From assembly GCA_015488755.1 (NCBI GenBank), contig WFNB01000002.1, positions 1 to 53,455 on the forward strand: a stretch of DNA of 53,455 nt, in the 5' to 3' direction. Below the pieces are notes generated by a model. It had not been told where the DNA came from. It was given only the letters and a program-made list of their open reading frames with translations, and ran no database searches. A program made the translations under genes and the position numbers. The stretch is from Gammaproteobacteria bacterium. GTDB lineage: Bacteria > Pseudomonadota > Gammaproteobacteria > GRL18. Positions 17,694-26,385 of the stretch are shown here, one piece after another; positions within the stretch are counted from its first letter, which is position 1; each line of letters begins with the position of its first letter.

Positions 17694-19397
17694 TTAACCC
17701 GGAGTTAAGTCCCAGCGCAACATCATGGCATTATCTTCATGAACGTTATTATGGCAATGGATAACATAGCGACCCACAAAATCATCAAAGCGATAAAATA
17801 CTTTAGCATGATCATTTGGACCTAGGGTCGCAACATCCTTACGTGATTTAAGCACGCCAGTTGGTTTACGACCATTCCATTCAAGAACTTGAAATTCTTC
17901 AAAGTGAACATGGCATGGATGTGCCCAAGAGCTACCGGCATTTTTAAAATGCCAGATTTCAGCAGTGCCTTGTTTGGGGGTAGCAGAAACCACGGTAGGA
18001 TCCATAAAACTACCGTTCACCGTCCATAAGCCCATATCATGATCAAAAACCCACTCACGCTCAGCCACGACTTCATCCAGATTAATGGCGGGTAAGGGGC
18101 GCAAGAAATCAGGAACACGACTATTATCAGGAGCCGTTGCTTCTTTAATGCGAAACTGCATCACTTTCATACGATCAGGCCCTTCAAGACGGCGACCTGT
18201 TGGCCCTTGGCCGTTTACTTGTTCCATTAAATTGAGCAATTCAACGGTATCCCCTGCTCTATAACGAGAAAAGTCAATAATAACATCATGGCGATTAGCG
18301 GGACCTAGAATAATACTTCTTTCTTCAACCGGCTCTTCTAATAAATTACCATCATTAGAAATCACCAAAAAGCTACTATTATCACTTAATGCCAGTTCAT
18401 AAAAGCGTGAGGGACCACCATCATAAATTCGAAAACGATACTTACGGCGTTCAACATTTAAAAAAGGCTGTACTTTGCGATTAACAGTGATCAAATCACC
18501 TAGGTGGCCATCGGTATCAAAGACGTTATAGGTGGGATGACCATTGACATCAAAACGGACATCATGGATTATCATGGATATGTCATAACCTAAAGAGTTA
18601 CCTTGTCCATCATCACCAAATTTCATATTACCGGGTAAGCGCAGTGCTTCAGGGTTGGGATCATTTTCATCCCCTGAATCTAAGTGATCATAAAAAATGG
18701 CCATACCAGACAAACCGGCATACACATTGGTCGCTGTAAAATCAATCATGTGATCATGATACCAAAGACTGCCTAAGGCCTCATTTGAATCGTTACGAGC
18801 ATACATCATGGCATAGTGATGATCCCAATACTGGCCTGATGTGGCAAAGTCCATAGGAAAGCCATCACTTTCAGAAGCCGTATGAGCATTATGTAAATGA
18901 GTACTAATAGATGGATAGCCTATCGGCATTTTTACCACATCGGCTGTTGGTAGATCGTTATAGCGACGCACAAAAACCGGTTCGCCATAACGGGCAACCA
19001 AGGTAGGTCCAGGTGTACTAGGGCCTTGGCCGCCACCACTATACATCCATGCAAGAGAACCATTAAAAGGATTTAGCCCCGATAGATCACGGTGATAATT
19101 CCAAAAACCTTCGCTAATATGTTGTTCATAATATTTTTGCGGTCTGAATTCATCAAAACGTTGGTGTCTATTTGGGTCTGCTGGTGGTGTTAGATCAGCG
19201 GGATCTTTTTCTTGTAGGGTAGGGGGAATATAAAGAGGTTCCACATAGGAACGTACTGGTGGACTATTTGGCTCAGTTCCGGGACTTCTAATACCACTGG
19301 AACGACATAATTGTGCATGGGCTGTTGAACCACCAAATACAGCAGGTATTGTTAAGGCAGCACCTGCCTTTAAGATATTTCTTCGTTTGGTCATCAT
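17694..19397 (-). CDS. Tat-exported multicopper oxidase
   Basis: The 567-aa three-cupredoxin oxidase (CueO/CotA/SufI-like) has a Tat signal (TKRRNILKAGAALTIPAVFG). All copper sites are visible: HLHNAHT, WYHDHM, HPCHVHFEEFQVLEW, and the T1 block HCHNNVHEDNAMM with its axial Met. It would oxidise Cu(I), Mn/Fe or phenolic substrates with reduction of O2 to water in the periplasm. There is no Met-rich segment like that of CueO, so a cuprous-oxidase role is not assured. It is followed by the SCO-like gene after 51 bp. Confidence 0.85.
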   Translation of the reverse strand: MMTKRRNILKAGAALTIPAVFGGSTAHAQLCRSSGIRSPGTEPNSPPVRSYVEPLYIPPTLQEKDPADLTPPADPNRHQRFDEFRPQKYYEQHISEGFWNYHRDLSGLNPFNGSLAWMYSGGGQGPSTPGPTLVARYGEPVFVRRYNDLPTADVVKMPIGYPSISTHLHNAHTASESDGFPMDFATSGQYWDHHYAMMYARNDSNEALGSLWYHDHMIDFTATNVYAGLSGMAIFYDHLDSGDENDPNPEALRLPGNMKFGDDGQGNSLGYDISMIIHDVRFDVNGHPTYNVFDTDGHLGDLITVNRKVQPFLNVERRKYRFRIYDGGPSRFYELALSDNSSFLVISNDGNLLEEPVEERSIILGPANRHDVIIDFSRYRAGDTVELLNLMEQVNGQGPTGRRLEGPDRMKVMQFRIKEATAPDNSRVPDFLRPLPAINLDEVVAEREWVFDHDMGLWTVNGSFMDPTVVSATPKQGTAEIWHFKNAGSSWAHPCHVHFEEFQVLEWNGRKPTGVLKSRKDVATLGPNDHAKVFYRFDDFVGRYVIHCHNNVHEDNAMMLRWDLTPG

Positions 19398-19452
19398 TCT
19401 CTCTCTGAATTAAGCGCTCTAAATTATATTCATTCTATCGTTTATTTTTGGC

Positions 19453-20079
19453 TTAGAAATTAAACTGCACACTAAGGCTATAAGCATCATAGTCTGTATC
19501 AATATCACCACCTAAGGACAGACGATCCCAATCACCACGAATATCAAAGGAATCATTTAGTTTATAGCTAAAGCCTAAACCCCAAATAAAGTCTGAACCA
19601 CTATCACTATTATGGCTACTGGAGTTGACCCCATTAATACTGACTTTAGAGTTAACATCGGCATCCCAATCCATATAGCCTAATTTAGCAAATACAGACC
19701 ATTCATCCGTTATTGGTGCTCCTAGATTAACACTAAGATTAAAGGCATCGACATCCGTATTGGTTTTAACCGTACCTGATACAGGAGATAAAATACGGGT
19801 TTTAGCATCCATATCACCAAAATCCTGATAGCCTAATTCAACCGCAATGTATTGGTTAAAACGATAGCCAGCAAAGATTTTCCAACCGGTATCATTATCA
19901 TCAACCGAGGTATTACTACTAATACCATTACTAGCAAATGCCTGATCAAAATCATTGGAGTTGAGATCGTTTTTATATAATCCAAGACCGGCACCGGCAT
20001 AAAAATCAGTTGCCAAAACGCTCTGCAATGGCAAAACTGCTAATACTGATGCCATTGTAAAACACTTAAAAATAGTCAT
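19453..20079 (-). CDS. Outer-membrane beta-barrel protein (OmpA/OmpW-like, 8-stranded)
   Basis: The 208-aa protein has a signal peptide ending about SVLA. Alternating strands follow: 'DFYAGAGLGLYKNDLNSN', 'GWKIFAGYRFNQYIAVELGY', DEWSVFAKLGYMDW, 'DFIWGLGFSYKLNDSFDIRG', and a C-terminal 'YDAYSLSVQFNF' with the terminal Phe recognised by the BAM complex. Its loops are short. It probably forms a small porin or adhesion barrel; no substrate is readable. AGGAGC precedes the ATG. It lies between the cytochrome and multicopper oxidase genes. Confidence 0.8.
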   Translation of the reverse strand: MTIFKCFTMASVLAVLPLQSVLATDFYAGAGLGLYKNDLNSNDFDQAFASNGISSNTSVDDNDTGWKIFAGYRFNQYIAVELGYQDFGDMDAKTRILSPVSGTVKTNTDVDAFNLSVNLGAPITDEWSVFAKLGYMDWDADVNSKVSINGVNSSSHNSDSGSDFIWGLGFSYKLNDSFDIRGDWDRLSLGGDIDTDYDAYSLSVQFNF

Positions 20080-20195
20080 TTATTGCTCCTGTTTGTGGCC
20101 AAGTAAAACGAGGGTAAATACTTCATTGTGCTATATCACTCCATTTTTTATTTTTAACTTATCAGCAAACCACACCGTGCCGGCCAACCATCAAA

Positions 20196-20248
20196 AAGTT
20201 ACAAAAATATAAACATATATAATTCAAAGACTTATAATTTTGTAACTT
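20196..20248. repeat. 17-bp inverted repeat downstream of the cytochrome gene
   Basis: AAGTTACAAAAATATAA (20196-20212) and TTATAATTTTGTAACTT (20232-20248) pair with one mismatch. The repeat starts 10 bp past the minus-strand cytochrome stop. It can act as a terminator hairpin or a regulator site in front of the barrel gene. It is AT-rich, so a pure intrinsic terminator would be weak. Confidence 0.45.
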
Positions 20249-20258
20249 AGAAGTCCTG

Positions 20259-20669
20259 TTAGTCACCAAAATCAAGTTCTAGGCTAGTTTGTTTCATCAT
20301 ATAATCAATCGCTGCGCGTAATTCATTGTCCGTGCAGTTTAAGCATCCACCTTTGGCGGGCATAAAATAGCCAAAACCATTAATGGTATGCTGCATAAGC
20401 AGTGACATCCCTTTAGCCTTTCGATCTTGCCATTGGGCAACGTCACCAGGCATGGGTGCTCCTTGTGTGTTTTTGCCATGACAGCCTTTACAACGATATT
20501 GATAAATCGTTTTGCCACTACGGGCGATACCACTATGCTCAGAGGTAACACGATGCATTTCTTGCCAAAAACCAGTGGTAGTACTGGTTGAATGGTTAGC
20601 GGCAATGACATTAGTGGTAAAACTAAAAAAAAACAAGGAGTACAAAATAAGATAGGTTTGAGAACGCAT
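20259..20669 (-). CDS. Periplasmic c-type cytochrome (c5-like)
   Basis: The 136-aa protein has a signal peptide (core about 5-24, ending VIAA) and one haem site, CKGCH ('YQYRCKGCHGKNTQGAP'). A distal Met is in 'FGYFMPAKGGCLNCTDNELR', where two extra Cys match the disulfide typical of cytochrome c5. It carries electrons in the periplasm. The ATG is taken one codon after a TTG. It is first in a minus-strand run ahead of the barrel and multicopper oxidase genes and may feed or drain electrons there (inference). Confidence 0.8.
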   Translation of the reverse strand: MRSQTYLILYSLFFFSFTTNVIAANHSTSTTTGFWQEMHRVTSEHSGIARSGKTIYQYRCKGCHGKNTQGAPMPGDVAQWQDRKAKGMSLLMQHTINGFGYFMPAKGGCLNCTDNELRAAIDYMMKQTSLELDFGD

Positions 20670-20732
20670 CAAATGTCCATATTTGTAAATATAATCAGAA
20701 TACGCTAATGATAGGTAATTAAAAGATGGTTT

Positions 20733-23111
20733 TCAATCTTTATTTTGGTGTTTTCTTATTAATGCTTCAGAAGCTAAATGTTTTAATTGTTGCATGAGTC
20801 TAAGCTCATGTTGCTTAATGACTAATTCACCAGACTTAAAACGATCACCATAAAATAACCCAATGGCTTTATTTTTAACCATAACAGGTAAGATAATAAA
20901 GCTTTGAGCCTCTATTATTTGTTGATACCATGCAGGAATTTTCTTGATAATTTTTTCATCCCGTGTATCCGCTATAAAAACATCAATTCCCTTATCAAGG
21001 GCTAAATGGAAAACATCAGCTTTATACTTCATTGAAAATTGAAACTGATTTAAAAAGGTATTGTTAATACCATAGCCAAATTTTCCTTCCATTATCTTCT
21101 TCTTATTGTTGATCATGCAAACAACGGCATGATCAAAATTAAATGCTCTATGCATAACCTCAAGGCAAAGGCGAAAAATAGTAGTGACGCTATAGTCTTC
21201 GTTTAACATTGCATTAATATCATCAATACCTGCGCTTAATATATCTTCGGGTTTGTTAGACGCTTTATCTTGGTCAGTAGAATTATGGAGTACCAGTGTT
21301 TTTTCTATAGGTATTGCTAGTCTATCATCTTTGCTAGAAAGAGCATTATCATCATTTAAACCTTGAATAATAGATGATTTTGACATATTGATGTTTAAAA
21401 TTGAATTAAGATCAATTAAGTCTTCCTTGGCTTGATCGGCTAATGATATTAAATCTTTATCGTTTAGGTGTAATTGAGGCGTATATTGACGCCAGAGTTT
21501 CACTGATTTTAAGCGCCAATCTTCTTCGTTACCTGAGTCTTCTATCAGTGTTGTTAATTCATTTGATAAGGAGCTAATAGCATGCATTTTTTCTTCATTA
21601 CTGAGCTGTAAACGTTTGCTATTGAGCTTAGTATTATAGGGGTTAATGGTATTGACTATATAGTGGGGTAATTGCCATTCTTTTGCAATGGCAACACCAA
21701 GCTGATGATAGGGGATACCTAATATTTGGGTGGCCGCACTTTCTTCACTAATATGTTTATCTAGCATTAAGCGTTCGACTTCTAATGATTCTTCATTAAA
21801 ATAAAAAATAGCCAGTAGTTTGCCGAGATTATGAAAAATACCACTAAGAAAAACTTCTTCCTTATTATCAATGTTTGATTTATCAGCTAAGTTTTTTGCA
21901 AATACACCACTATATAGGCAAGATATGACCCTATCCTTTAATTGTTTGGCTTGAGATTTATCATGTAAATGATCGATTAAGATTAAACTAACGGCAATGG
22001 ATCGAATGGCATCAAAACCCAGCATCATAACCGCTCGTGATATTGTTTTTACTTCTCCACCACTGCGCCGATAATAAGCTGAGTTGACAATTTTTAAAAT
22101 TTTATTGGTCAGGGCAAAGTCTTCAACAATAGCACCAGCTAAGGCATCAAAGCCTTTTTCATCTTCATCAACAATTTTATTTATTTTGAATAAAGACTCA
22201 GATAAGGCAGGGAAATCTTTTTTACGTTTCATGCGCCTGAGTAAAAACTCAATAGTCGCATCCTGTTTTTTACTAGAAGGGTTGGCCATTGTATTATGAG
22301 TGGATAGGTACTCATCAAGTGCGACATTAAGTTCACTGGTACTGTGATAACGGTTAGCCAGTTTCTTATCAATGGCTTTTAATATAATGCTTTCAAGCTG
22401 TGGATCAATATCGGTGTTAATACGTGAAGGTGGTGTCAGTGTTTCATTAAGAACATTATGAATAATGCGCTTGATATTTTGTCCGCTAAAGGCGAATTTT
22501 CCTGTTAACATTTCATATAGAATAATACCCAGAGCATAAGCATCGTTACTGGCAGTGATGATTTGTTCGCGGATATACTCAGGGGGCATGTAACGAGGAG
22601 TGCCAAAAAAACCATCGGTTTTAGCCTTTTGCTCAGAAAGAATGCGAGCAATGCCAAAATCCATAATCTTAGGAATACCATCATCATTGATTAATATATT
22701 AGCAGGTTTTAAATCACAATGGATGATATTTTGTTGATCGGCATGACTGATCCCTTCAATCACTGGTTTCAAAAATGAGAGTACATTTTTGACTGACATA
22801 GCCCCCTTTTTCTTCATAATCTCAGAGAGTAATTGCCCACTGACATATTCAAAAACCAAATAGGGATTATGTTGTTCATCTTCACCTGCTTCATAAATAG
22901 AAACAATATTAGGATGAATGATTTTACTGATGGTACGAGCTTCTTTGAGTAATAAATCTTTAGTATCAAGACCATGGTTCAATTGCGCAACATGCAATGA
23001 TTTAATGGCGACATTACGTTGTAATACAGGGTCAACTGCTAGATGAACAACTCCTTGTGTACCTTTGCCTAATACTCTTATTTTATTAAAACGACCAATT
23101 TTATTTGTCAC
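20733..23111 (-). CDS. Ser/Thr kinase - HDOD - GAF signalling protein
   Basis: The 792-aa cytosolic protein has three domains. The kinase (about 8-275) has glycine loop GKGTQGVV, VAIKSLH, HCDLKPANIL (catalytic Asp; Arg of HRD replaced by Cys, a non-RD kinase), DFGIARI and GTPRYMPPE. The HDOD region is about 290-500 ('FPALSESLFKINKIVDEDEK', 'AYYRRSGGEVKTISRAVMML'). A GAF-like sensor forms the C-terminus (about 640-780). The start is a GTG. It is divergent from, and shares a 155-bp intergenic region with, the sigma-54 activator, so the two probably form a signalling pair. Confidence 0.85.
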   Translation of the reverse strand: MTNKIGRFNKIRVLGKGTQGVVHLAVDPVLQRNVAIKSLHVAQLNHGLDTKDLLLKEARTISKIIHPNIVSIYEAGEDEQHNPYLVFEYVSGQLLSEIMKKKGAMSVKNVLSFLKPVIEGISHADQQNIIHCDLKPANILINDDGIPKIMDFGIARILSEQKAKTDGFFGTPRYMPPEYIREQIITASNDAYALGIILYEMLTGKFAFSGQNIKRIIHNVLNETLTPPSRINTDIDPQLESIILKAIDKKLANRYHSTSELNVALDEYLSTHNTMANPSSKKQDATIEFLLRRMKRKKDFPALSESLFKINKIVDEDEKGFDALAGAIVEDFALTNKILKIVNSAYYRRSGGEVKTISRAVMMLGFDAIRSIAVSLILIDHLHDKSQAKQLKDRVISCLYSGVFAKNLADKSNIDNKEEVFLSGIFHNLGKLLAIFYFNEESLEVERLMLDKHISEESAATQILGIPYHQLGVAIAKEWQLPHYIVNTINPYNTKLNSKRLQLSNEEKMHAISSLSNELTTLIEDSGNEEDWRLKSVKLWRQYTPQLHLNDKDLISLADQAKEDLIDLNSILNINMSKSSIIQGLNDDNALSSKDDRLAIPIEKTLVLHNSTDQDKASNKPEDILSAGIDDINAMLNEDYSVTTIFRLCLEVMHRAFNFDHAVVCMINNKKKIMEGKFGYGINNTFLNQFQFSMKYKADVFHLALDKGIDVFIADTRDEKIIKKIPAWYQQIIEAQSFIILPVMVKNKAIGLFYGDRFKSGELVIKQHELRLMQQLKHLASEALIRKHQNKD

Positions 23112-23266
23112 TCCAGCACAATGCCTTTTTATGAATTATTCGTTATAACTATAGAATGTTTGGTAGAATTGTCCAGTAGCATTAATGAGCAAGCAAATAA
23201 TGTTATACTCTACATGTGACTGCATTCAAATTCCTTACCCGTTAATTAAGAGTTATAACTGATAAA

Positions 23267-25543
23267 ATGATTGAGAATATTGATCCTAAAAGACATGAAC
23301 TCATATGTAAAGAAATTGGTCTAGTTATTGGCTCTTCAGCAGCAATGACAAAATTGATAGAAGATATATGTCAGTTATCTCAATCTGATTTGCCAGTGCT
23401 CATTACTGGGCCAACAGGTTCTGGAAAGGAACTTGTTGCCACTTTACTGCATCAACTGAGCTCTCCTTCTGACAGCCCTTTTTTAGATGTTAACTGTGGT
23501 GCAATTCCCGAAGCACTTATTGAATCTCAATTATTTGGTCATATGAAGGGGGCATTTACTGGCGCGACTATGAACAAAGAAGGTTTTTTTACGTTAGCTG
23601 CCACTGGTAGCTTGTTTCTAGATGAAATTGGAGAACTACCCCTTTGGCAACAAACAAAATTATTAAGAGTATTGGAAACGAATCAGTATCGGCCAGTGGG
23701 AGGTTCTGTTAACCTTCATTTCCGTGGTCGGATTATTACTGCGACTCATGCTAATTTAAAAGAAATGGTCGGGGAAAAACGTTTCCGCGAAGATTTATTT
23801 TATCGTTTAAATACATTAACGCTACATGTTCCTTCCCTTAATGAGCGTTCAGAAGATATTCCGTTATTAATTAAGCACTTTATGAAACGGCATTCTAAAA
23901 AAATTGGTTTTTCAGATCAGGCGATGAAAAGACTTGAAAATGCTCATTGGTCAGGCAATGTGCGTGAGCTAAAAAATGCCATTGATAAGATAGTGATCAT
24001 GTCAAAGTCTCAGGAAATTGATGTAGATGAACTTAAAAACTATATTACTATTGTTGATAATGACCATTCGTACCAATTGAATCACTTAGCAGAACAACTG
24101 CTTAAATTAAATGTTCCCAATAAGCTTATAGCTATAGAAAATGCAATGGTACAATTGGCATTGAAAAATTGTAAGGGCAATAAAAGTTCGGCAGCAAGGG
24201 CTTTAGGGGTACATCGAAAGTATATTGAACGTAAGCTGAATCAGCTCAATGATAGCACCCAATCTATTAAAGATTTATATCAATTAGCAGCAGAAAAAAT
24301 GCAATGCTGTGACTACAAAGGTGCTCTGAATGACTTACAGAAACTACTCTCTTATATTGATAATGCGATGATAACGCAAGAAAATGAAACACTTGAGCTA
24401 GAAGCTCTCATTATGATGGGAAGCTGTTTGAGAACGTTTAATGGCTGGAATCATCCTGATGTTATATCCATCTATGAAAAATCGGTTTATCTCGCCAATA
24501 AACTTAATAATCTGGATAAACTGCATTCAGTTCATTTTGGGTTATGGGTCAATCAGCTATTGGTTTTGGATCTTGATGATGCTTTGTTAACCATGTTCTC
24601 TTATAAAAGAGAAGCAGAGCACTTAAATAATGTAGCGTCTATTGCTCATGCAACCATCTTTTTAGCGAACACTTATTTTTGGATGGGCGAGCATCAAAAA
24701 ATGGTGTATCACTTGCAATTATTTTTAGAACTGTATCAACATGAACAGCAAATTGTAATTGATCTTGGGCAAGATCCCTTTATTTATTATTTAATGTTTA
24801 AAGCATTGCATAATGTGCATATAGGAAAAATAGAACAGTCTAAAGAAATGTTCACTAAATTACTAAATTATGCACATGAATTAGACCACCCTTTTTGTTT
24901 GGCAACTTCATTGCAAGCAGGCGCTTGGATAAGTTATATAATAAAAGAATATGATGACTCCTATCAATATGCAGAACAATTATTAGTACTGGCAAAAAAA
25001 TATGATTTTATTTTTTTTGAAGGGATGGCTGAAATTTTTATAGGTCACAAACTGGCTTATCAGAACAACTACAATAAGGGGCAGGATATGATCAATACTG
25101 CCTATAGAAAAAAGATAAATGCAGGAACAGATTCAGGTAAACTTTTCAATTCTATGTATGGCATTATATTTTCTGATATATCCTTGTTTTCTGGAGACTA
25201 TAAAACAGGCTTGGATGTATTGGAAAAAACCATCACTGTTTCCATAGAACATAAAGAATATTGCTATTTTCCTGATGCTTTATTAATGCAAGCACGTTTA
25301 AATTTAGCATTAAACAATCTGGATGATGCAGAATCTTTGCTTAAAGAAGCCATTACAAAAGCACAAAAATCAGGATCAAAAATTTGTGAATATAATTCTA
25401 GCTGTGAATTAGCAAGTTTATATATGAAAAATAGTAAAATGTTAGAAGTAAAAAAAATATTAATGCCTATGATGTTGCGTTTTTCTGAACAGAGTACTGA
25501 GCTTGATTTAACTTGGGCTAATGATTTACTCGATACCGTTTAG
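23267..25543 (+). CDS. Sigma-54 activator: AAA+ - Fis HTH - TPR-like repeats
   Basis: The 758-aa enhancer-binding protein has no receiver domain. Its AAA+ domain (about 17-235) has Walker A GPTGSGKE, the sigma-54-contacting loop GAFTGAT, Walker B GSLFLDEIGE and arginine fingers in FREDLFYRLN. A Fis-type HTH (about 292-328) reads 'NKSSAARALGVHRKYIERKL'. The remaining 430 residues are helical pairs of TPR type, probably the signal- or partner-binding part. It is the natural candidate to bind the paired sites ahead of the P47-like genes. The neighbouring kinase may control it by phosphorylation or contact. Confidence 0.9.
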   Translation: MIENIDPKRHELICKEIGLVIGSSAAMTKLIEDICQLSQSDLPVLITGPTGSGKELVATLLHQLSSPSDSPFLDVNCGAIPEALIESQLFGHMKGAFTGATMNKEGFFTLAATGSLFLDEIGELPLWQQTKLLRVLETNQYRPVGGSVNLHFRGRIITATHANLKEMVGEKRFREDLFYRLNTLTLHVPSLNERSEDIPLLIKHFMKRHSKKIGFSDQAMKRLENAHWSGNVRELKNAIDKIVIMSKSQEIDVDELKNYITIVDNDHSYQLNHLAEQLLKLNVPNKLIAIENAMVQLALKNCKGNKSSAARALGVHRKYIERKLNQLNDSTQSIKDLYQLAAEKMQCCDYKGALNDLQKLLSYIDNAMITQENETLELEALIMMGSCLRTFNGWNHPDVISIYEKSVYLANKLNNLDKLHSVHFGLWVNQLLVLDLDDALLTMFSYKREAEHLNNVASIAHATIFLANTYFWMGEHQKMVYHLQLFLELYQHEQQIVIDLGQDPFIYYLMFKALHNVHIGKIEQSKEMFTKLLNYAHELDHPFCLATSLQAGAWISYIIKEYDDSYQYAEQLLVLAKKYDFIFFEGMAEIFIGHKLAYQNNYNKGQDMINTAYRKKINAGTDSGKLFNSMYGIIFSDISLFSGDYKTGLDVLEKTITVSIEHKEYCYFPDALLMQARLNLALNNLDDAESLLKEAITKAQKSGSKICEYNSSCELASLYMKNSKMLEVKKILMPMMLRFSEQSTELDLTWANDLLDTV

Positions 25544-25564
25544 TGGTTATTAGAAAATGCTTTT

Positions 25565-25606
25565 CCTTCCCTTCAGATCAAACTAGCTGTCTATCTGAAA
25601 GGAAGG
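25565..25606. terminator. Bidirectional hairpin between convergent genes
   Basis: CCTTCCCTTCAGAT (25565-25578) pairs with ATCTGAAAGGAAGG (25593-25606) with one G-T/mismatch position, between the convergent activator and racemase-like genes. There is no long T run on either side, so termination efficiency is uncertain. Confidence 0.5.
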
Positions 25607-25644
25607 TTAAATGAGTACCTATAAACAGAGCTTATATGGACAAA

Positions 25645-26370
25645 TTATTGTCCTATTGTTGCTTTTGAATAACACAATCTACTTTGTGAATAACCATTTC
25701 TTACTAATAGCATTAAATAGCTAAATGCTGTCATATTCGGATCAGTGACTGGAATATAGCCGCCATATTTTTCGCTGAGCATTTTGCTTACTGGTTCTGC
25801 AATGCCAATAAAACCGGTACAGCCAAGAATAATAGATTGGGCACCATCTTGTTCAATGGCCATATTGCAGGCTTGATAAACCATAGCAATGACCTCTTCT
25901 GTATTGCTTAGGTCTTGTACAGGACAGTTAATATTTCTAATCGATGCAAAATTTTCCATTAAGCCAAATGCTTTTACATGCTCACGTTGCATGGCGACAG
26001 TACTGTCTAAGATTGTAATGATTGAAAAACGTTCAGATAACATCATGGCAGTAAATGCACTGGCACGAAAACCACCAATGACAGGAATATTGACAATCTC
26101 TCTGGCGGGAGCAACCCCACACATATCAAAATCAGTAACAAAGATGCCATCAAAGCCCTCATCAGCCGTTTCTTTAACCAGTTTAACCACACCCATGCTA
26201 TTTTCATAAAGATTATAGCGATTTTCAATACAGTCATTGCCACTACTAATATTCTTAACATCATAGTCAATGTCTGGGGGAACAACGGGACTGACTGCAT
26301 GGGCTATTTTTTCATTAAATGCTTCTGTGTTTGCAGGCACAATAATTCTTACTTTATATTTTTTAGTCAT
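25645..26370 (-). CDS. Asp/Glu (hydantoin) racemase superfamily protein with altered active site
   Basis: The 241-aa enzyme has the two-domain racemase fold. The C-terminal catalytic Cys is present (QSIILGCTGF). At the N-terminal site, where hydantoin racemases read ACFGDPG, it has TDFDMCG: the first catalytic Cys is Asp, with a Cys four residues on. It may be a decarboxylase-like or one-base member rather than a true racemase. It lies 15 bp downstream of the DUF917 gene in an operon; such pairs occur near hydantoin or amino-acid-derivative catabolism genes. The substrate is unknown. Confidence 0.7.
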   Translation of the reverse strand: MTKKYKVRIIVPANTEAFNEKIAHAVSPVVPPDIDYDVKNISSGNDCIENRYNLYENSMGVVKLVKETADEGFDGIFVTDFDMCGVAPAREIVNIPVIGGFRASAFTAMMLSERFSIITILDSTVAMQREHVKAFGLMENFASIRNINCPVQDLSNTEEVIAMVYQACNMAIEQDGAQSIILGCTGFIGIAEPVSKMLSEKYGGYIPVTDPNMTAFSYLMLLVRNGYSQSRLCYSKATIGQ

Positions 26371-26385
26371 AGTAAATTCCTGATT

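Noticed and set aside
23161-23175. TGG-N9-CCA upstream of the activator gene
   Set aside because: It resembles the paired sites but the spacing is one base short and it is single, so autoregulation is not supported.
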